This document shows, in pieces, positions 51,701 through 61,925 of a DNA stretch of 64,000 nt. A program made the position numbers and the translations under genes. The stretch is from Phallusia mammillata (Eukaryota; Chordata; Ascidiacea; Phlebobranchia; Ascidiidae): NCBI GenBank assembly GCA_003260075.1, contig QLIY01000377.1, positions 1 through 64,000 on the forward strand. Direction: 5' to 3'. The first letter of the stretch is position 1; the number at the start of each line of letters is the position of its first letter. The notes below the pieces were generated by a model. The model did no database searches and had not been told where the DNA came from. It saw nothing but the letters and a program-made list of their open reading frames with translations.

Positions 51701-54191
51701 TGGGCCATTTTCAGTGGTGTGTGTATTGGTGTGTTAGATCTAATACTTTCCGGTTGCTGTCTGTTGTAAAACATACTTTTAATTCTAAATAGGTCAAAAA
51801 TAATTATCTTGGAAAAAAAAGTTTTCTAGTTTTGTTGGTGTGTTGTTATATTTTGAACTAACCAAGTTTGTTTGAAGTCTTTTCCAGTCAAGCAATGCAT
51901 TTCAAGTTTAGAAATAACAGCTGTGTACGCCTTTTAAACAAATGTTAATATATGTGTAATTGTGCACTTCTGTAAAGATTGATTTTGCAGCCTAATTTCT
52001 GATTGGTGACTTTTACTGACATTAGAAATTCCACAACAGTTTTTTTCAATGATCTCCAACAAAAATAATCAATAAAATGATTTCTGTCAGAAAGCTTATT
52101 CCTGTTATACCACATGTGTTTCATTTTTTTTCATGTAAGTTTGCTTTGCATGTTTGTTGTGTGGTAGATATTCAACCCTCAAAACTGACAGTTACTAATA
52201 TTTCTCAGTAGTTGTTTGTGTCTAAAATCGTTTGTAGAGTGTCTGTGATATAAAATCATGGTTACAAATAGTTGATACCAAAAACTGATAGGTTTGTTAT
52301 CACATATTATTTCATGTTAGGTGGTGTACAGGGCGCCGAAGGTAAGATAGCGCATGTTAACATGTACCGCATGAGCTTATGTGTTATCGAAAAAATCAAA
52401 CCTTGTCACTCTCCTGTTATGTTTGTTGCTCTTTGTCCCCCACTAGTGAATGCCCAAATTCTGCTTGATACAGTTTTGTTTCCCAGAAAATATGTGTTGT
52501 TGTGTGTGCAAAATAGTTTAAACATATAAGGTTTTTCAATACACAAAATCCTACGAATTATTAAACAAGTAAGATAACTTTTTATGAACTATGTTAGTTT
52601 ATGACAAAAGTTATTACAAGAATAAAACATTTGTAAAAACTTACGACAGTTTATACATGCAATGTCATGAACACATAACAAACTATTTTAAGAGACACCT
52701 TGTAATAAAATGCCATAACTTCAAACTTTGTTCGTAGATTATTACTGGAAACTTAAAATTGATTCTCCCAAACTTTATTGCACACATTATAGCATAAATT
52801 TTAAAGGAAACATTCTTAAAACAAGATTTTATTTATGCTCTGTTTTTTGTAATCAGTTAATTTTCCCCTTGGTTAATTTGCAAATGCAATAAGTCTATCA
52901 CTGCTGTAAATTGAGCCACATCCGTTTTCCAGATGGTGGCTTTACATGCATGAAAGCTTTACAATTTAGGAGATTTTGGATGTAGCGAGTGGTGTACATC
53001 GCACGGCTTCATTTATATTGTCAATTTTTTATTCTAATTACTGTTTCAAAGAATTTAATTTTCAGCTTTTTTTAATATTTTGCTGCAATGACAAGCAGTT
53101 ACGAAAGGATTTTAACAAAAACATATCAATTAACTATATGAAGGATTTAATGTCAACAGAATAAAACAATCAACATTTTCAGTTCATATCCTATCTGGGC
53201 TAAAAATCCCTTTAATTTTGGCATGCCCAATTGGTGATAATTCAATTAACATCCAGTTAAATTTGATTACCACTTCAAAACTATGTTTCTTAACTATCTT
53301 GAAACAGTGACCATGCTTGGACAAAAGATTGAAAGCACTTAGAAGTTTTATTTAAGTAGTTGTTGTTTGTATGTGGTGAAATAGTTGATTTGTATGTGTG
53401 TGTGTGTCTTGAGTAGATTTTAGAGAAACCCTAACAGTTTTTTGATATTTGCTTGAGTGTTTCACTGTTTTTTGCTCCAAAAACAACAGCTTTTGGGTGT
53501 TACTACAAGACATTTCTACCCAACCCTCTGTTTGACCTAAATTTTAATCTTTTCACCTTAAAGGAGGTTACCCAGCTGCGAGAAAGGAGGTGATTCGAAA
53601 TAAGATTCGAGCAATCGGAAAAATGGCTCGGGTGTTTTCAGTTTTGAGGTAAATGCGGAACTGTATGATGGTTCCACAACATAAGAACTTAGGTTGGTGT
53701 CAGTTTATGCCACCAACCAAAACAGTGCAATTTCATCAAAATTGGTTTGGTTTTTAACCACAAAACAACAAAAAAATGTAAAATTGCAACCAAGATTGCA
53801 AAAGAGTGGTTCAATAACGTTTTTGCACTGCTTTTACTCTAAACATCTATGGTTTAAGATTTTATCATTTGGTTTTAATTGTTTTAGTAGAAGGGGCTAC
53901 ACCAGCAGTAACTGAGGAAATAAGATTGAAAAAGGTACAGCAAGCAGCAATTAGAAGAAAGATTCTTGCTGTTGGCAAGATGGCAAAATACTTTGAGGTT
54001 TTAAGGTAAAGTAGGTATTGGATAGATTAGCAGTTATAATAGGGAGCGAGGCCTAAGTGTTACTGAATCAAAGCAATTCCATTCTTCAGCATATGCTAGA
54101 AAAGAGGGGCCTACAATAAGAACCCATGACTGGTGCTTTACCAATTTAGTTTGACAGGTTCAGTGATAATTTGGTACAGAGTTAAATCACA

Positions 54192-54262
<71 letters not shown>

Positions 54263-55262
54263 TTTTATCAGATAAGGTAGAAATGACAGGGTGTGTTGCA
54301 AAAACTATAGACCAAAATAGTGGAGTTTCATTAGAGCCATATATTGCACTTTTATCATAACAGTTTTTTGAGCTATGTTGTGGCAATTTTCAGAAACTCA
54401 CATATAGATCAACAGACAAAAGTGGTAACAAACCAGGCAGTCAGCCAGTTTAAATCATTTTGCAAAGTACAAATTCTAAGTCATGATTTAACATCTAAAA
54501 ACTTGACTCAGTTAAAATAGATGGTTTGTATGCTTTAAAATGAAAACAAAAAATTCTAGATTTTTTTCATAAAATAATATTTTTCCTGTTTTTAAGCAGA
54601 AAACAACCCATTAATATTACACTGTGTCAGTTTTAACCTATTTAATCTTCACCGACTTTTGAACTGTGTCCTGCAGAAAAGAGAGTGAGACTGTATTGGA
54701 ATTGAAAGGACTTACCCCATCTGGGATGCTGCCTATGGGAGTCCTCTCTGGTGGTGCTACCTCCTTACAAAATGGTAGGAATACATGTTTTTCTTGGTGA
54801 CAAGTTTTACAAAGCACATGTAAAAATTTTCAGGTTTTTCAACCTAGTTTATCCTCTTTGCAAAGTTGTAAAAGTAAATTGAACTGCTTAAAGAATTGTC
54901 ACACACGTCTAGTATAATTCATTAAATTTGCCCAACTTATTCTGAAAAGAAGTGCAAACCACCATATAAATGTATTTTAAAGTTTTTTTTTACTAAACAC
55001 AAGTGTTTATTTATCCCTAACACAAAATATTGGCTGACATTTCTGGCACCTACGTTTGACCAGTAGCCGTACAGATACCAATCTTATTCCTAACTTACAT
55101 GGGTTTCGATCCATTGACCATATTTTCCCGCATCTAGCCATCACTGGAGTCGATCCAATGACTGGAATCCGATCATTCGAAGAAGCCAAAGGACTGGATC
55201 GAGTCAACGAGCGAATGCCACCGAGAAAAGAGGAGCAAAACGCCGCGCAATCGTCCAACTGA
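30789..55262 (+). CDS. PPP3C: Calcineurin A, catalytic subunit of Ca2+/calmodulin-dependent phosphatase (PP2B)
   Basis: Calcineurin dephosphorylates Ser/Thr substrates such as NFAT when Ca2+/calmodulin and the B subunit bind. Exons: 30789-30846, 31663-31781, 32136-32217, 40771-40895, 42898-43009, 44133-44278, 44883-45022, 45441-45518, 45911-46005, 46253-46378, 47797-47874, then 53564-53648 or 53888-54005, then 54677-54774 and 55075-55262. Every junction keeps phase. Length is 509 residues with the first alternative exon and 520 with the second; human alpha has 521. Metal/catalytic residues fall at the human numbers: Asp90, His92 (GDIHG), Asp118 (GDYVDRG), Asn150, His151 (RGNHE), His199 and His281. 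The calmodulin-binding helix follows residue 387. The C-terminal exon carries the autoinhibitory [16 protein letters not shown] block ([19 protein letters not shown]). There is no polyproline N-terminus as in the beta isoform. The third intron is 8.5 kb. Confidence 0.97.
33302..33710. repeat. 200-bp duplication around 10 C
   Basis: 33302-33501 recurs at 33512-33710 with scattered substitutions (for example ATTCATGTCCGCGG against ATTCAAGTCGGCTG). The separator is ten C at 33502-33511. The first copy is cut inside the pogo-like element that the second copy continues. Confidence 0.85.
33651..33859. mobile_element. pogo-like MITE, copy 1
   Basis: The ends CAGTACACCTCTGTTAATC and its imperfect complement AACCGAGGTTTACTG form terminal inverted repeats of the pogo/Tigger type. 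The interior GTCGATTAGTTCAAGTCTTA and CAAATCATTTG blocks recur in copies at 44545-44671 and 45620-45803. Confidence 0.7.
36173..36369. mobile_element. hAT-like MITE, family A, copy 2 (reverse orientation)
   Basis: It aligns, in reverse complement, with 3813-4044 over most of its length, including CATTTAAA, GGTTATAT, ACAAACCACATGTA and AATTCCTCCCCGGTTGG. The ends are CAGTGGTTTTCG and a degraded ACCACTAG. Confidence 0.75.
39720..39894. mobile_element. hAT-like MITE with TSD AGCAAACT/AGCGAACT
   Basis: The ends CAGTGGTGGGATTCA and TTGAATCCCACCACTC are complementary. The 8-bp flanks AGCAAACT (39712-39719) and AGCGAACT (39895-39902) differ at one base. It is 175 bp and lies in the large calcineurin intron. 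Confidence 0.8.
41533..41750. mobile_element. hAT-like MITE, family B, copy 3
   Basis: It is the same family as 4443-4654 and 5707-5944 (GGGGTCGGCAACC ... GGTAACGAACTCC ... GTTGCCGACCACT). It is flanked by GTTTTAA on both sides (41526-41532 and 41751-41757). The first CA of the left end is lost. Confidence 0.8.
43328..43512. repeat. Duplication around 10 C, next to the start of a hAT-like element
   Basis: About 47 bp at 43328-43374 recur at 43466-43512. Two CAGGGGTGTG starts of a hAT-like element (near 43382 and 43409) are cut by the 10-C run at 43455-43464, so that element is incomplete here. Confidence 0.75.
44545..44671. mobile_element. pogo-like MITE, copy 2 (truncated)
   Basis: CAGTAAACAAAACCTCGGTTAAG at the left end and the interior block GTGGTAAGACTTAAACTAATCGACATTGG match the copy at 45620-45803. 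The right end is missing. Confidence 0.65.
45620..45803. mobile_element. pogo-like MITE, copy 3 (complete)
   Basis: The ends CAGTAAACCTTGGTTAA and TTAACAGAGGTTTACT are imperfect inverted repeats. The element is about 185 bp, non-coding, in a calcineurin intron of about 390 bp, so it makes up almost half of that intron. Confidence 0.75.
46340..46806. repeat. Duplication around 10 C that repeats the end of a calcineurin exon
   Basis: 46340-46576 and 46587-46806 are two versions of one segment, with many substitutions and indels in the intron part. The exon part GTTTTCACATGG...GTGAAAAAG and its donor are identical. Ten C separate them (46577-46586). The second version lacks an acceptor and is best read as the other allele, not a second exon. 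Confidence 0.85.
47310..47600. mobile_element. Degenerate relative of the fold-back element at 22114-22740
   Basis: GTAGAGCTGCTAACACAA on the left, ACACAAAGTGCATTAAAAATATTCAC in the middle part and GAGTTCTTGTGTTAGTAGA on the right resemble pieces of the element at 22114-22740. The limits are approximate and the copy is decayed. Confidence 0.45.
48029..48301. repeat. 130-bp duplication around 10 C
   Basis: 48029-48162 recurs at 48173-48301 with three or so substitutions, separated by ten C at 48163-48172. It lies in the calcineurin intron before the alternative exons. Confidence 0.85.
49610..49621 (+). other. Candidate 12-nt calcineurin A microexon
   Basis: GCATGGTTAATG is preceded by a strong acceptor (TTTTGTCCTCACAG) and followed by donor GTAAGA. 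The length is a multiple of three and the phase fits between the exon ending 47874 and either calmodulin-binding exon, inserting Gly-Met-Val-Asn. The sequence downstream is duplicated around a 10-C run (49791-49800), but the microexon itself is present once. It has no homology support. Confidence 0.4.
49626..49965. repeat. 165-bp duplication around 10 C
   Basis: 49626-49790 recurs at 49801-49965 with a few substitutions, separated by exactly ten C (49791-49800). The copies start just after the candidate 12-nt microexon. Confidence 0.85.
51350..51416 (+). other. Candidate internal first exon of calcineurin A
   Basis: ATG at 51350 opens 22 codons ([20 protein letters not shown]..) and meets a strong donor GTAAGT at 51417 with one base over. 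That is exactly the phase needed to splice to either calmodulin-binding exon. As an internal exon the stretch fails: the best acceptor leaves the wrong phase and an upstream one meets a stop. A transcript beginning here would encode the calmodulin-binding and autoinhibitory parts without the phosphatase domain. Confidence 0.35.
52321..52341 (+). other. Candidate 21-nt calcineurin A microexon
   Basis: GTGGTGTACAGGGCGCCGAAG lies between acceptor TTTCATGTTAG and donor GTAAGA. The length is a multiple of three, the phase fits, there is no stop, and it would insert GGVQGAE just before the calmodulin-binding exon. It has no homology support; the splice sites and phase are the evidence. Confidence 0.42.
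53564..53648 (+). other. Alternative exon A: conventional calmodulin-binding helix of calcineurin A
   Basis: It encodes [16 protein letters not shown] followed by [12 protein letters not shown], almost identical to the vertebrate calmodulin-binding segment (human residues 391-414). Length is 85 nt. It enters with two bases of a split codon and leaves with AG, the same phases as exon B downstream. Confidence 0.95.
53888..54005 (+). other. Alternative exon B: variant calmodulin-binding helix of calcineurin A
   Basis: It encodes [18 protein letters not shown] followed by [20 protein letters not shown]. The helix aligns position by position with exon A: IRxKIxAxGKMAxxFxVLR is shared. Differences include Arg to Leu after KI, Ala-Ile to Ala-Val, and Arg-Val-Phe-Ser to Lys-Tyr-Phe-Glu. 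An eleven-residue longer, charged N-terminal part precedes it. Length is 118 nt with the same entry and exit phases as exon A, so both or neither would shift frame. Acceptor ATTGTTTTAG and donor GTAAAG look functional. Confidence 0.88.
54193..54262. other. 70-C run (probable unfilled gap)
   Basis: Seventy C lie in the intron after exon B. The flanks are not duplicated. By analogy with the other runs this is probably a sized gap, so sequence between exon B and the exon at 54677 is incomplete. Confidence 0.75.
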
Positions 55263-58200
55263 CCAAGCTAGCTGCCATCTTAACATACGCCCCCGAACCG
55301 AACTGCCTGCACAGTCGAGTGATCGGTTGTCATAACGACGCCCATTGCCGATTGCGTAACACTTTGACGGCGGACTGGCGCATTTTGTGCATGTTTTTTT
55401 TCTCGTCTGGGGCTCGGATACGAATAGAGTTTATTGTTTGCGACGGTCCAGGTTGATTTTCGGAGTGATTCTGTCGCGCTGTTTTCCGCTGCTTTATACC
55501 TGGCACATAGTTAACGTGAAAAACTGGACAAAACTTAAATTTAACGGTAAAACTTTTCACTCCCTGCTCGAAGTCCCAGTGTCGAATGACGTCATCCCAG
55601 GAAAGGCAAGACTAGAATGGGTTGATTCTATTCAAAGGGCAAAGGCATAAATTTGTTCACGAAAGGATGACGTGTTTAAGTGGTAACGACCCTTTCTTTC
55701 ATGTGATGACGTCATTTTTTTCTACCAGGAATTCATTAAATTCAGATTTCATGAAGCAAGTTTGAAATTGTTTTCAGTCTTTTATTGTTTAGTTTTCTGT
55801 TAAAACCTCGTTAAAAAACACACATTGCAAGTCGTTGTTCACAAGAAATATGTTAAATTAAATTCTGCTGCCTAATTGTAATAGCCCAACCAATTTTCCT
55901 TAACTTTCGTATTTGAACCATCAAGGCATTGTTACCGTCTGTGTTTTTGAAGTTCCACCTAATAACAGACCTGCACATACGGATGATGTTTGCCTAAGCA
56001 TTGTTGCATAATTATACCAAAGAACGGCGTTACTTAGAAAGGCACAAATTTTCATGCAATTTAAGTGCTACTAAAAGAGGGTTGGGCCTTGGTGCGACTA
56101 CCCCACATCACTTACCAAAACCGTCTTGATTTTGTTTTTGTAAATTACAGTTCAGTTTTATCTTCAACTTCAACCTTTAGTCAACTTTCGAATTTCACTG
56201 CATTTTTTTCGGTAAATTCTAGTGTTTTATTTCACCAAATTGTAATGTAATTTTATCTGAAGGGTGTATTAATATAGTAAACTCAATTTTGAACACCTAC
56301 CCAAGGCATTTATAATGGTCATTCTTTGTTTTACACCACTATATGCAGTATGGGACATGGGCGGTTTCTTAGTCCGGCTCCCACATTTACCACACATACA
56401 AGGATTTTATGATAGTTTTTTGCATGTTTTTTTGTATCTGATTGCCCCGAATATAAGAAGAGTATTTTTTTCAAAGATGGCTTCGCGAGATTAAAAAATG
56501 TCAGCTAGATCGCAGATATACACTTGTTTGTTGGAATTTATAAAGTTTCTTGCGTATGTTATCTTCTTTGCTTTTTTGCAGTTGTATTTTGGTGTTCATT
56601 TTTTGTGTTGCCCTGGCCAGTTTTCAGTGAGTCTAAGCATCATCATCTGCTGCCAACAGTTTTGGACAGACGATATGCCTAATGTAACTGGTACTGACTG
56701 TTTGTCTTTTTTGTAATATCCATAATTACATAGAGAATAATAAAAATTTTGCGTTAATTTACCCAATCTATGTTTAAGTCGAGTAGTGTAGACAGAACAT
56801 GTCCTCAATTACTAAGAGATACAAATAGTTTCAAGTTGGATTCAGGTTCTGTGACATCCAGAAAACATTTTCTGTGGCATCTTCTTGATGGAAATAACTT
56901 TTTACTGCAGTCTAAACAGCTATACTTAATTGAATACGCCCCCTTATGTGGACAAAACTTCTGCCTAATACATTAGTGCAATGGTTCTCTTTTTTTAAGC
57001 TGGTGGGCCCGTTAATTAAAAAAAACGTTCGCGACTTGGTGATTTATAAAATATTAACTTAAAAGTAACGAAAATAACAGATTTATGACATTCCAGCTCA
57101 ACCAAATGTAAAACAAAGCAATGTTTCATTACGTCCCAATCGGAACAAAAATCACATTTTTTTATAGGGCGGTCAAACTGTTCTCGCGGGCAGGCATGTA
57201 CAAATTTCGTTGTAGCCTATTCGTAAATTTTGCAAAGGGGGGCCTTACGTGTCAGTGCCCATGTCCCCAATCAGCTTAATGTTGCGCCAGCCTTAAGAAC
57301 CAACTATGGCCTACAGTTGTAAGGTCGCATTGAATTTTGACAGCTTGCTGGCGCCACTGAGCTTACTAACGGAACAACGTTTAAATTTATTCCCAACTAG
57401 GTGACTAGCTGCAAACATTTTTCCCTACGAAATTTGTGTCCTGTGCTTGGTTCTCCTACCAGCCTTACCTGGTGGACTCCAAACCATAAAAAACGAAACA
57501 CAAAACTGTTTTGACTTTTGACAATCCAATACAAAATAGTGTCGGGTTTTGGCATATACAGTAGACTAATTTTAAAGGCTCCTAAACCATAATATTATGA
57601 GGCTTTGAAAAGCAAGAAAATGCCACACGTTGAACGTTGCGCAGCTATTTCCGGCTTGGTGATTGTTGAAGTCTTGCTGCTAGTATGTCTCTATAGGCCT
57701 ATGTTTTCCTTTACCAAGCGAAATTAGTTTACTCAACTTAACTTGTGTTGTGGAAGCAGAAACAATTGGATCAGTATGAAAGTAAATGTGGTGAATAGGG
57801 TATGTTAAATACTAAACAACACAAGTGAAAGCTATACTTATATTTGCTCATAGCCTATTCCATAGCCTATATAGCCTACCTTGTCCATCAAGTACAAAAC
57901 ACGTGGCACGTCGACACGACCCCTCTATTGTCTGGTTAAGTTTGCAGACTAGTAACATAGAAACATTTTGGGCTTTTGACAAACGTAGGTACAAGTGAAC
58001 TAAGGTGTTGGGCCATGGGCACAGGAAAAGGTGCGCTTTGCTATGCAGCTTAGTGGGTTGTTCTGTTGCTTATCCGCCATTGATATCTGTACAATAACAC
58101 AGTTTCCGCAGCTAGCATTAGAAAAAACCAAGCAACACAGAATACTGATTAAAATACAATTGCCAAATACTATTATATTAGCCAATTTAATTACAACAAC

Positions 58201-58560
58201 TGTTTACGCAAAACCAAAAACGCCAAAGTAACAAGACATACTAATAGCGACGTGTAGTGGGCAAATCGCAGTCCGTCATACGCCGGGTTGCTAGATCACG
58301 TGCCATCAAGATATTGGGTGTCGGTAACCAGTACCCATCGTCGAACTTAATATAAAACGACCATTTTGTGGTTGAATTATCAACAAAAGCAACGCTGGGT
58401 AGCCCGTAACAAAATGGCAGCTACTGGAAACAAAAAGCGTGCAATTTGGTGCAAAAGACAATGTCGCAGCTAGTTTCAATGTCCCGTCTTCAGCCAACAA
58501 AGGAGCAACGTGGAAGCCGTCTTAACCTTTTTTCTGTTTTTTTGATCAGGCTTCCAGGCC
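55263..58560. other. Calcineurin 3' UTR and intergenic DNA; no gene recognised
   Basis: I find no exon with family resemblance. AATAAA at 56741-56746 could end a long calcineurin 3' UTR. About 56980-57306 has GGTTCTCTTT/AAGAACC-like ends and may be an old hAT-type element. Nothing else stands out. Confidence 0.45.
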
Positions 58561-58565
58561 AGACA

Positions 58566-58631
58566 GCCAATGCGCATGCGCGTGAGACAAACAACCAATC
58601 AAAACCCCAGTATGAAACCACGTGACCAATC
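58566..58631 (+). promoter_or_regulatory. Probable promoter of the hnRNP gene: NRF-1 site and three CCAAT boxes
   Basis: TGCGCATGCGCG at 58571-58582 is a full NRF-1 palindrome. It overlaps a CCAAT at 58567-58571. Further CCAATs lie at about 58595-58599 and 58626-58630. All are within 225 bp of the start codon, in a locally GC-rich patch. This is a typical TATA-less housekeeping promoter. Confidence 0.65.
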
Positions 58632-58789
58632 GGCGTGGCCGTCACATGGTTCACGAGGTTTTGGGCGCCCATTCGTTGCGGAGAAGACTTCGTGGCGTTG
58701 CAAGCAGTTGTAGTTCTCAAGTTAACGTTTAGTTGAGTAGTGAAAGTTAAAACAACTCAACCAACTTCGCCTGTAGGGCATCTAAAATA

Positions 58790-60948
58790 ATGGCAGACAA
58801 CGAAAACGCCGATGAAATTAAGCAAGAATTTGAAGAGGAACAGTCTGTTCCAGTTCAAGAAGAACCACAATTAGAACAAGAACAGCAGCAACAACCAGAA
58901 GAAAATGTACCAGAACCTGAAATCAAAACTGAGAATGAAGAGCAAACCACCGAGGAAAACGCAGAAAACGCAGAAAACACCGATAACACCGATAACACCG
59001 AGGCTGTTGAACAAACTAATGTTGAAACAAATGGCAACGGCGAAGAAGCCGTTGAAGGCGGCGATGGCGAAGGCGAGAAACAAGAAGACAAGCAACTTGA
59101 GGAGGGCGCCCTAATTAATGCCACCGAAGACAATGACGCGTAAGCAAAATTTAATCAGTACTTTTGGTTTATCAAATTTCCTTAAAAAAGTATTGTTTCC
59201 AGTTTTTGCTATTTCAGTTGTGTGTTTTTTTGTGAGAAAAAAATTGGTAACAAAACCAAACTGCCGTGATGGTTGTAATTTGCGTCAGAGTTTGATGTGG
59301 TGGCAGTTGCCTGCTGCCTTTAAGCCATATCATTACATTGCTGATACTTGATACTGAGCATTCATCTGTAAATTGTCCACATTGTTATTGAATTAACCTC
59401 TGTAACCTCTATTTTACTCTTAATCAACTTTTAAAGTTTTCTTTTAATTACAGGAAAATGTTTATTGGTGGACTTTCATGGGACACACAAAATTGTAAGT
59501 TCATAAATGTGTTTTATTTAAAAGATCTGTTTTTTATCTTTTCTAGCTGTGATTATTCAATTTTTCGTCATCTGAAATTTGTGTGGATTTCTTTGTAGCT
59601 TCGCAATGAGCTAGATTTAAAGTTTTAGATTATAACTCTTCTGAGGTTTTTAAACAATAGTTAATTGTTTACAATTTTTATTTTCAGTTACCCTTCGTGA
59701 GTATTTTGAAAAATACGGTAAAGTAAGAGACTGCACGATAAAGAAGGACAGCAAAACTGAACGGTCACGAGGATTTGGCTTCGTATTGTTTGAAGATCCA
59801 AAATGTGTGGATGAAGTAAGAAAAGTGAAATTGTCCAATTTTTACTTGGTAACTTACGATTTTCATGCACGCAGGTTATGAAATGTAAAGACCACTGGCT
59901 TGATGGCCGCCATATTGACCCCAAGCGTGCAGAGGCACAAAGAAAGGATGGCAAATTGTTTGTCGGTGGAATCAGCACTGAAACTGAGGATGATACAATA
60001 AGGGAGCATTTTAGTCAATTCGGAGAGGTATGTGCAAGACATACATTTGAAATTATGACTTAACTGTCAATAATCTATTCAATTTTCTAATTTAACAGAT
60101 CGATGTCCTTGAGCGCCCAACAGACAGAAATACTGGCAAGAAAAGAGGATTCTGTTTCATCACCTTTAAAAAAGATGGTGTGCTAAAACTGGCTTGTGCT
60201 GAAAGAAATCAAGAGTTGGATGGCAAAAGTGTAAGAACATGTGATTATCATAGTTAACACAAGCAGTATAGGCAATTACTCGATATTGCAACAAAAATTG
60301 TAATGAACTTTTTCTTGAGTTCTTGCCACAGGAAGTGGAACTTGTAATGGAAAGCTTTAAAAGCGGTTTATATCATGTTGTAAAATGTATCATTATTTTC
60401 TCAGATTGACGTCAAAGAAGCGCAGCAACAATTGGAACGTGGTAACAGATTCATGGGCCGTGGAGGAGGAATGGGCCGAGGTATGTTATAGTATCACTAC
60501 TGTTTTACAATAAACCAAATGAACCAGCCATGATTACTATAAGTTATCCCTGTCTGAAATGTCTTGATTGATAACAACCGCATCGCTATGAGCTTGGACC
60601 ATTCAAAGAAAAGTTTAACATATAAATACATAAGGTATTTAATGGTAACCAGTTGTGTGTTGAATTTACAGGTGGCTGGGGTGGACCTCCTGGTGGCTAT
60701 GGTGGTGGCGGCGGTGAGTATTTTGCGCAACAATCTGAATCTTTTGCTGAAGATTGTAAAATGATATTTTTGCGCAACAATCAGAATATTTTGCTGAATA
60801 TTGTAAAATGATGTTTTAAAGCAAGAATACTGAAAAATAATACTTAGGTTTTTCTTTTATGTGTATTAAAATTGTTAAGTGTACATTTGTAAAGCAGATA
60901 ACAAATCCCAGTATATTCTACACACACATCAAGTCAATACATTGGTTT

Positions 60949-61024
<76 letters not shown>

Positions 61025-61805
61025 TGGCTACGATGGTTACGGAGGTGGTTATGGAGCCGGAGGTGGGGGGTTTGGAGGTCATGGGGGTTATGGTAATTAT
61101 GGATTCCAGGGCGGTTATGGTGGTGGAGGTAAGGGATCGAAAGTGAGCCGCCCCACTTTCTCATTTTTTATTACTTTACTTTTTACAATACTTTTTTGCA
61201 GGTGTTTTGTTAAAAATCTAAAGAAACATATAATATGCCTATGCCTGTATTAAACATTAAAAGATTTAAATCAAGATTAGACTCTGTCAGTACAGTCAGA
61301 CCTTGTGACTTCAGTTTGTAATAAAACCACAAATATCACTTTACAATAGCAATAAAACACCTCATAAATTTCCAGCAAACAAACTTGTGCAAAACTACGG
61401 ACAATAAAACAGATGCTAGGGTTAAATACTGAACAAACAATGCTCACAAGGTCACAGTTTTAACAAATTTTTCATTGAGCCAGTGCAATCTGTTAAGTTT
61501 GGTGAAGAAAATAACTGCTCAAAAAGGCGTAAAAAGTGATATCTTTGTTAATATGGCCTTCATTTCACTGATAATAATGGCATAAGCATTTGCAGAAACG
61601 TTTGAACAATAAATCATGTTGTTTTTCTGTCTATTTGAGCTGATATTTTTATCATTCAAGAGTACCGATTGTTTTTGTATGTTTTTCATCCAATAACACA
61701 AAAGCCTATTTGTAACTTCAATAAAATTGATCGACTGCTTTTGTTTTTAGCCCAGGGAGGGTTTGGGAAGACGCCGAGGAGGGGGATGGGGGGACACCAG
61801 AACTC

Positions 61806-61882
<77 letters not shown>

Positions 61883-61925
61883 TGGACAATTCCACGGTGC
61901 CTACCATGGGTATCACGATTACTAG
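58790..61925 (+). CDS. hnRNP D/AB-like RNA-binding protein (two RRMs, Gly-rich tail)
   Basis: Proteins of this family bind AU-rich RNA and telomeric DNA and act in mRNA turnover and splicing. Exons: 58790-59139, 59454-59494, 59688-59815, 59875-60027, 60099-60230, 60405-60480, 60672-60713, one ending 61128 whose start is hidden in a 75-C run (60950-61024), and 61751-61925, itself interrupted by a 75-C run (61807-61881). Residues 1-116 are an acidic, Glu/Gln-rich region. RRM1 starts at about 119 (RNP2 MFIGGL, RNP1 RGFGFVLF). RRM2 starts at about 200 (RNP2 LFVGGI, RNP1 RGFCFITF at 240). A Gly/Tyr-rich tail follows. The end has GKTPRRGMGGHQNS, comparable to the GK..RRGGHQNS near the hnRNP D C-terminus, and after the C run RGQFHGAYHGYHDY then TAG. 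The poly-Pro reading of the C runs is not real protein. Confidence 0.93.
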
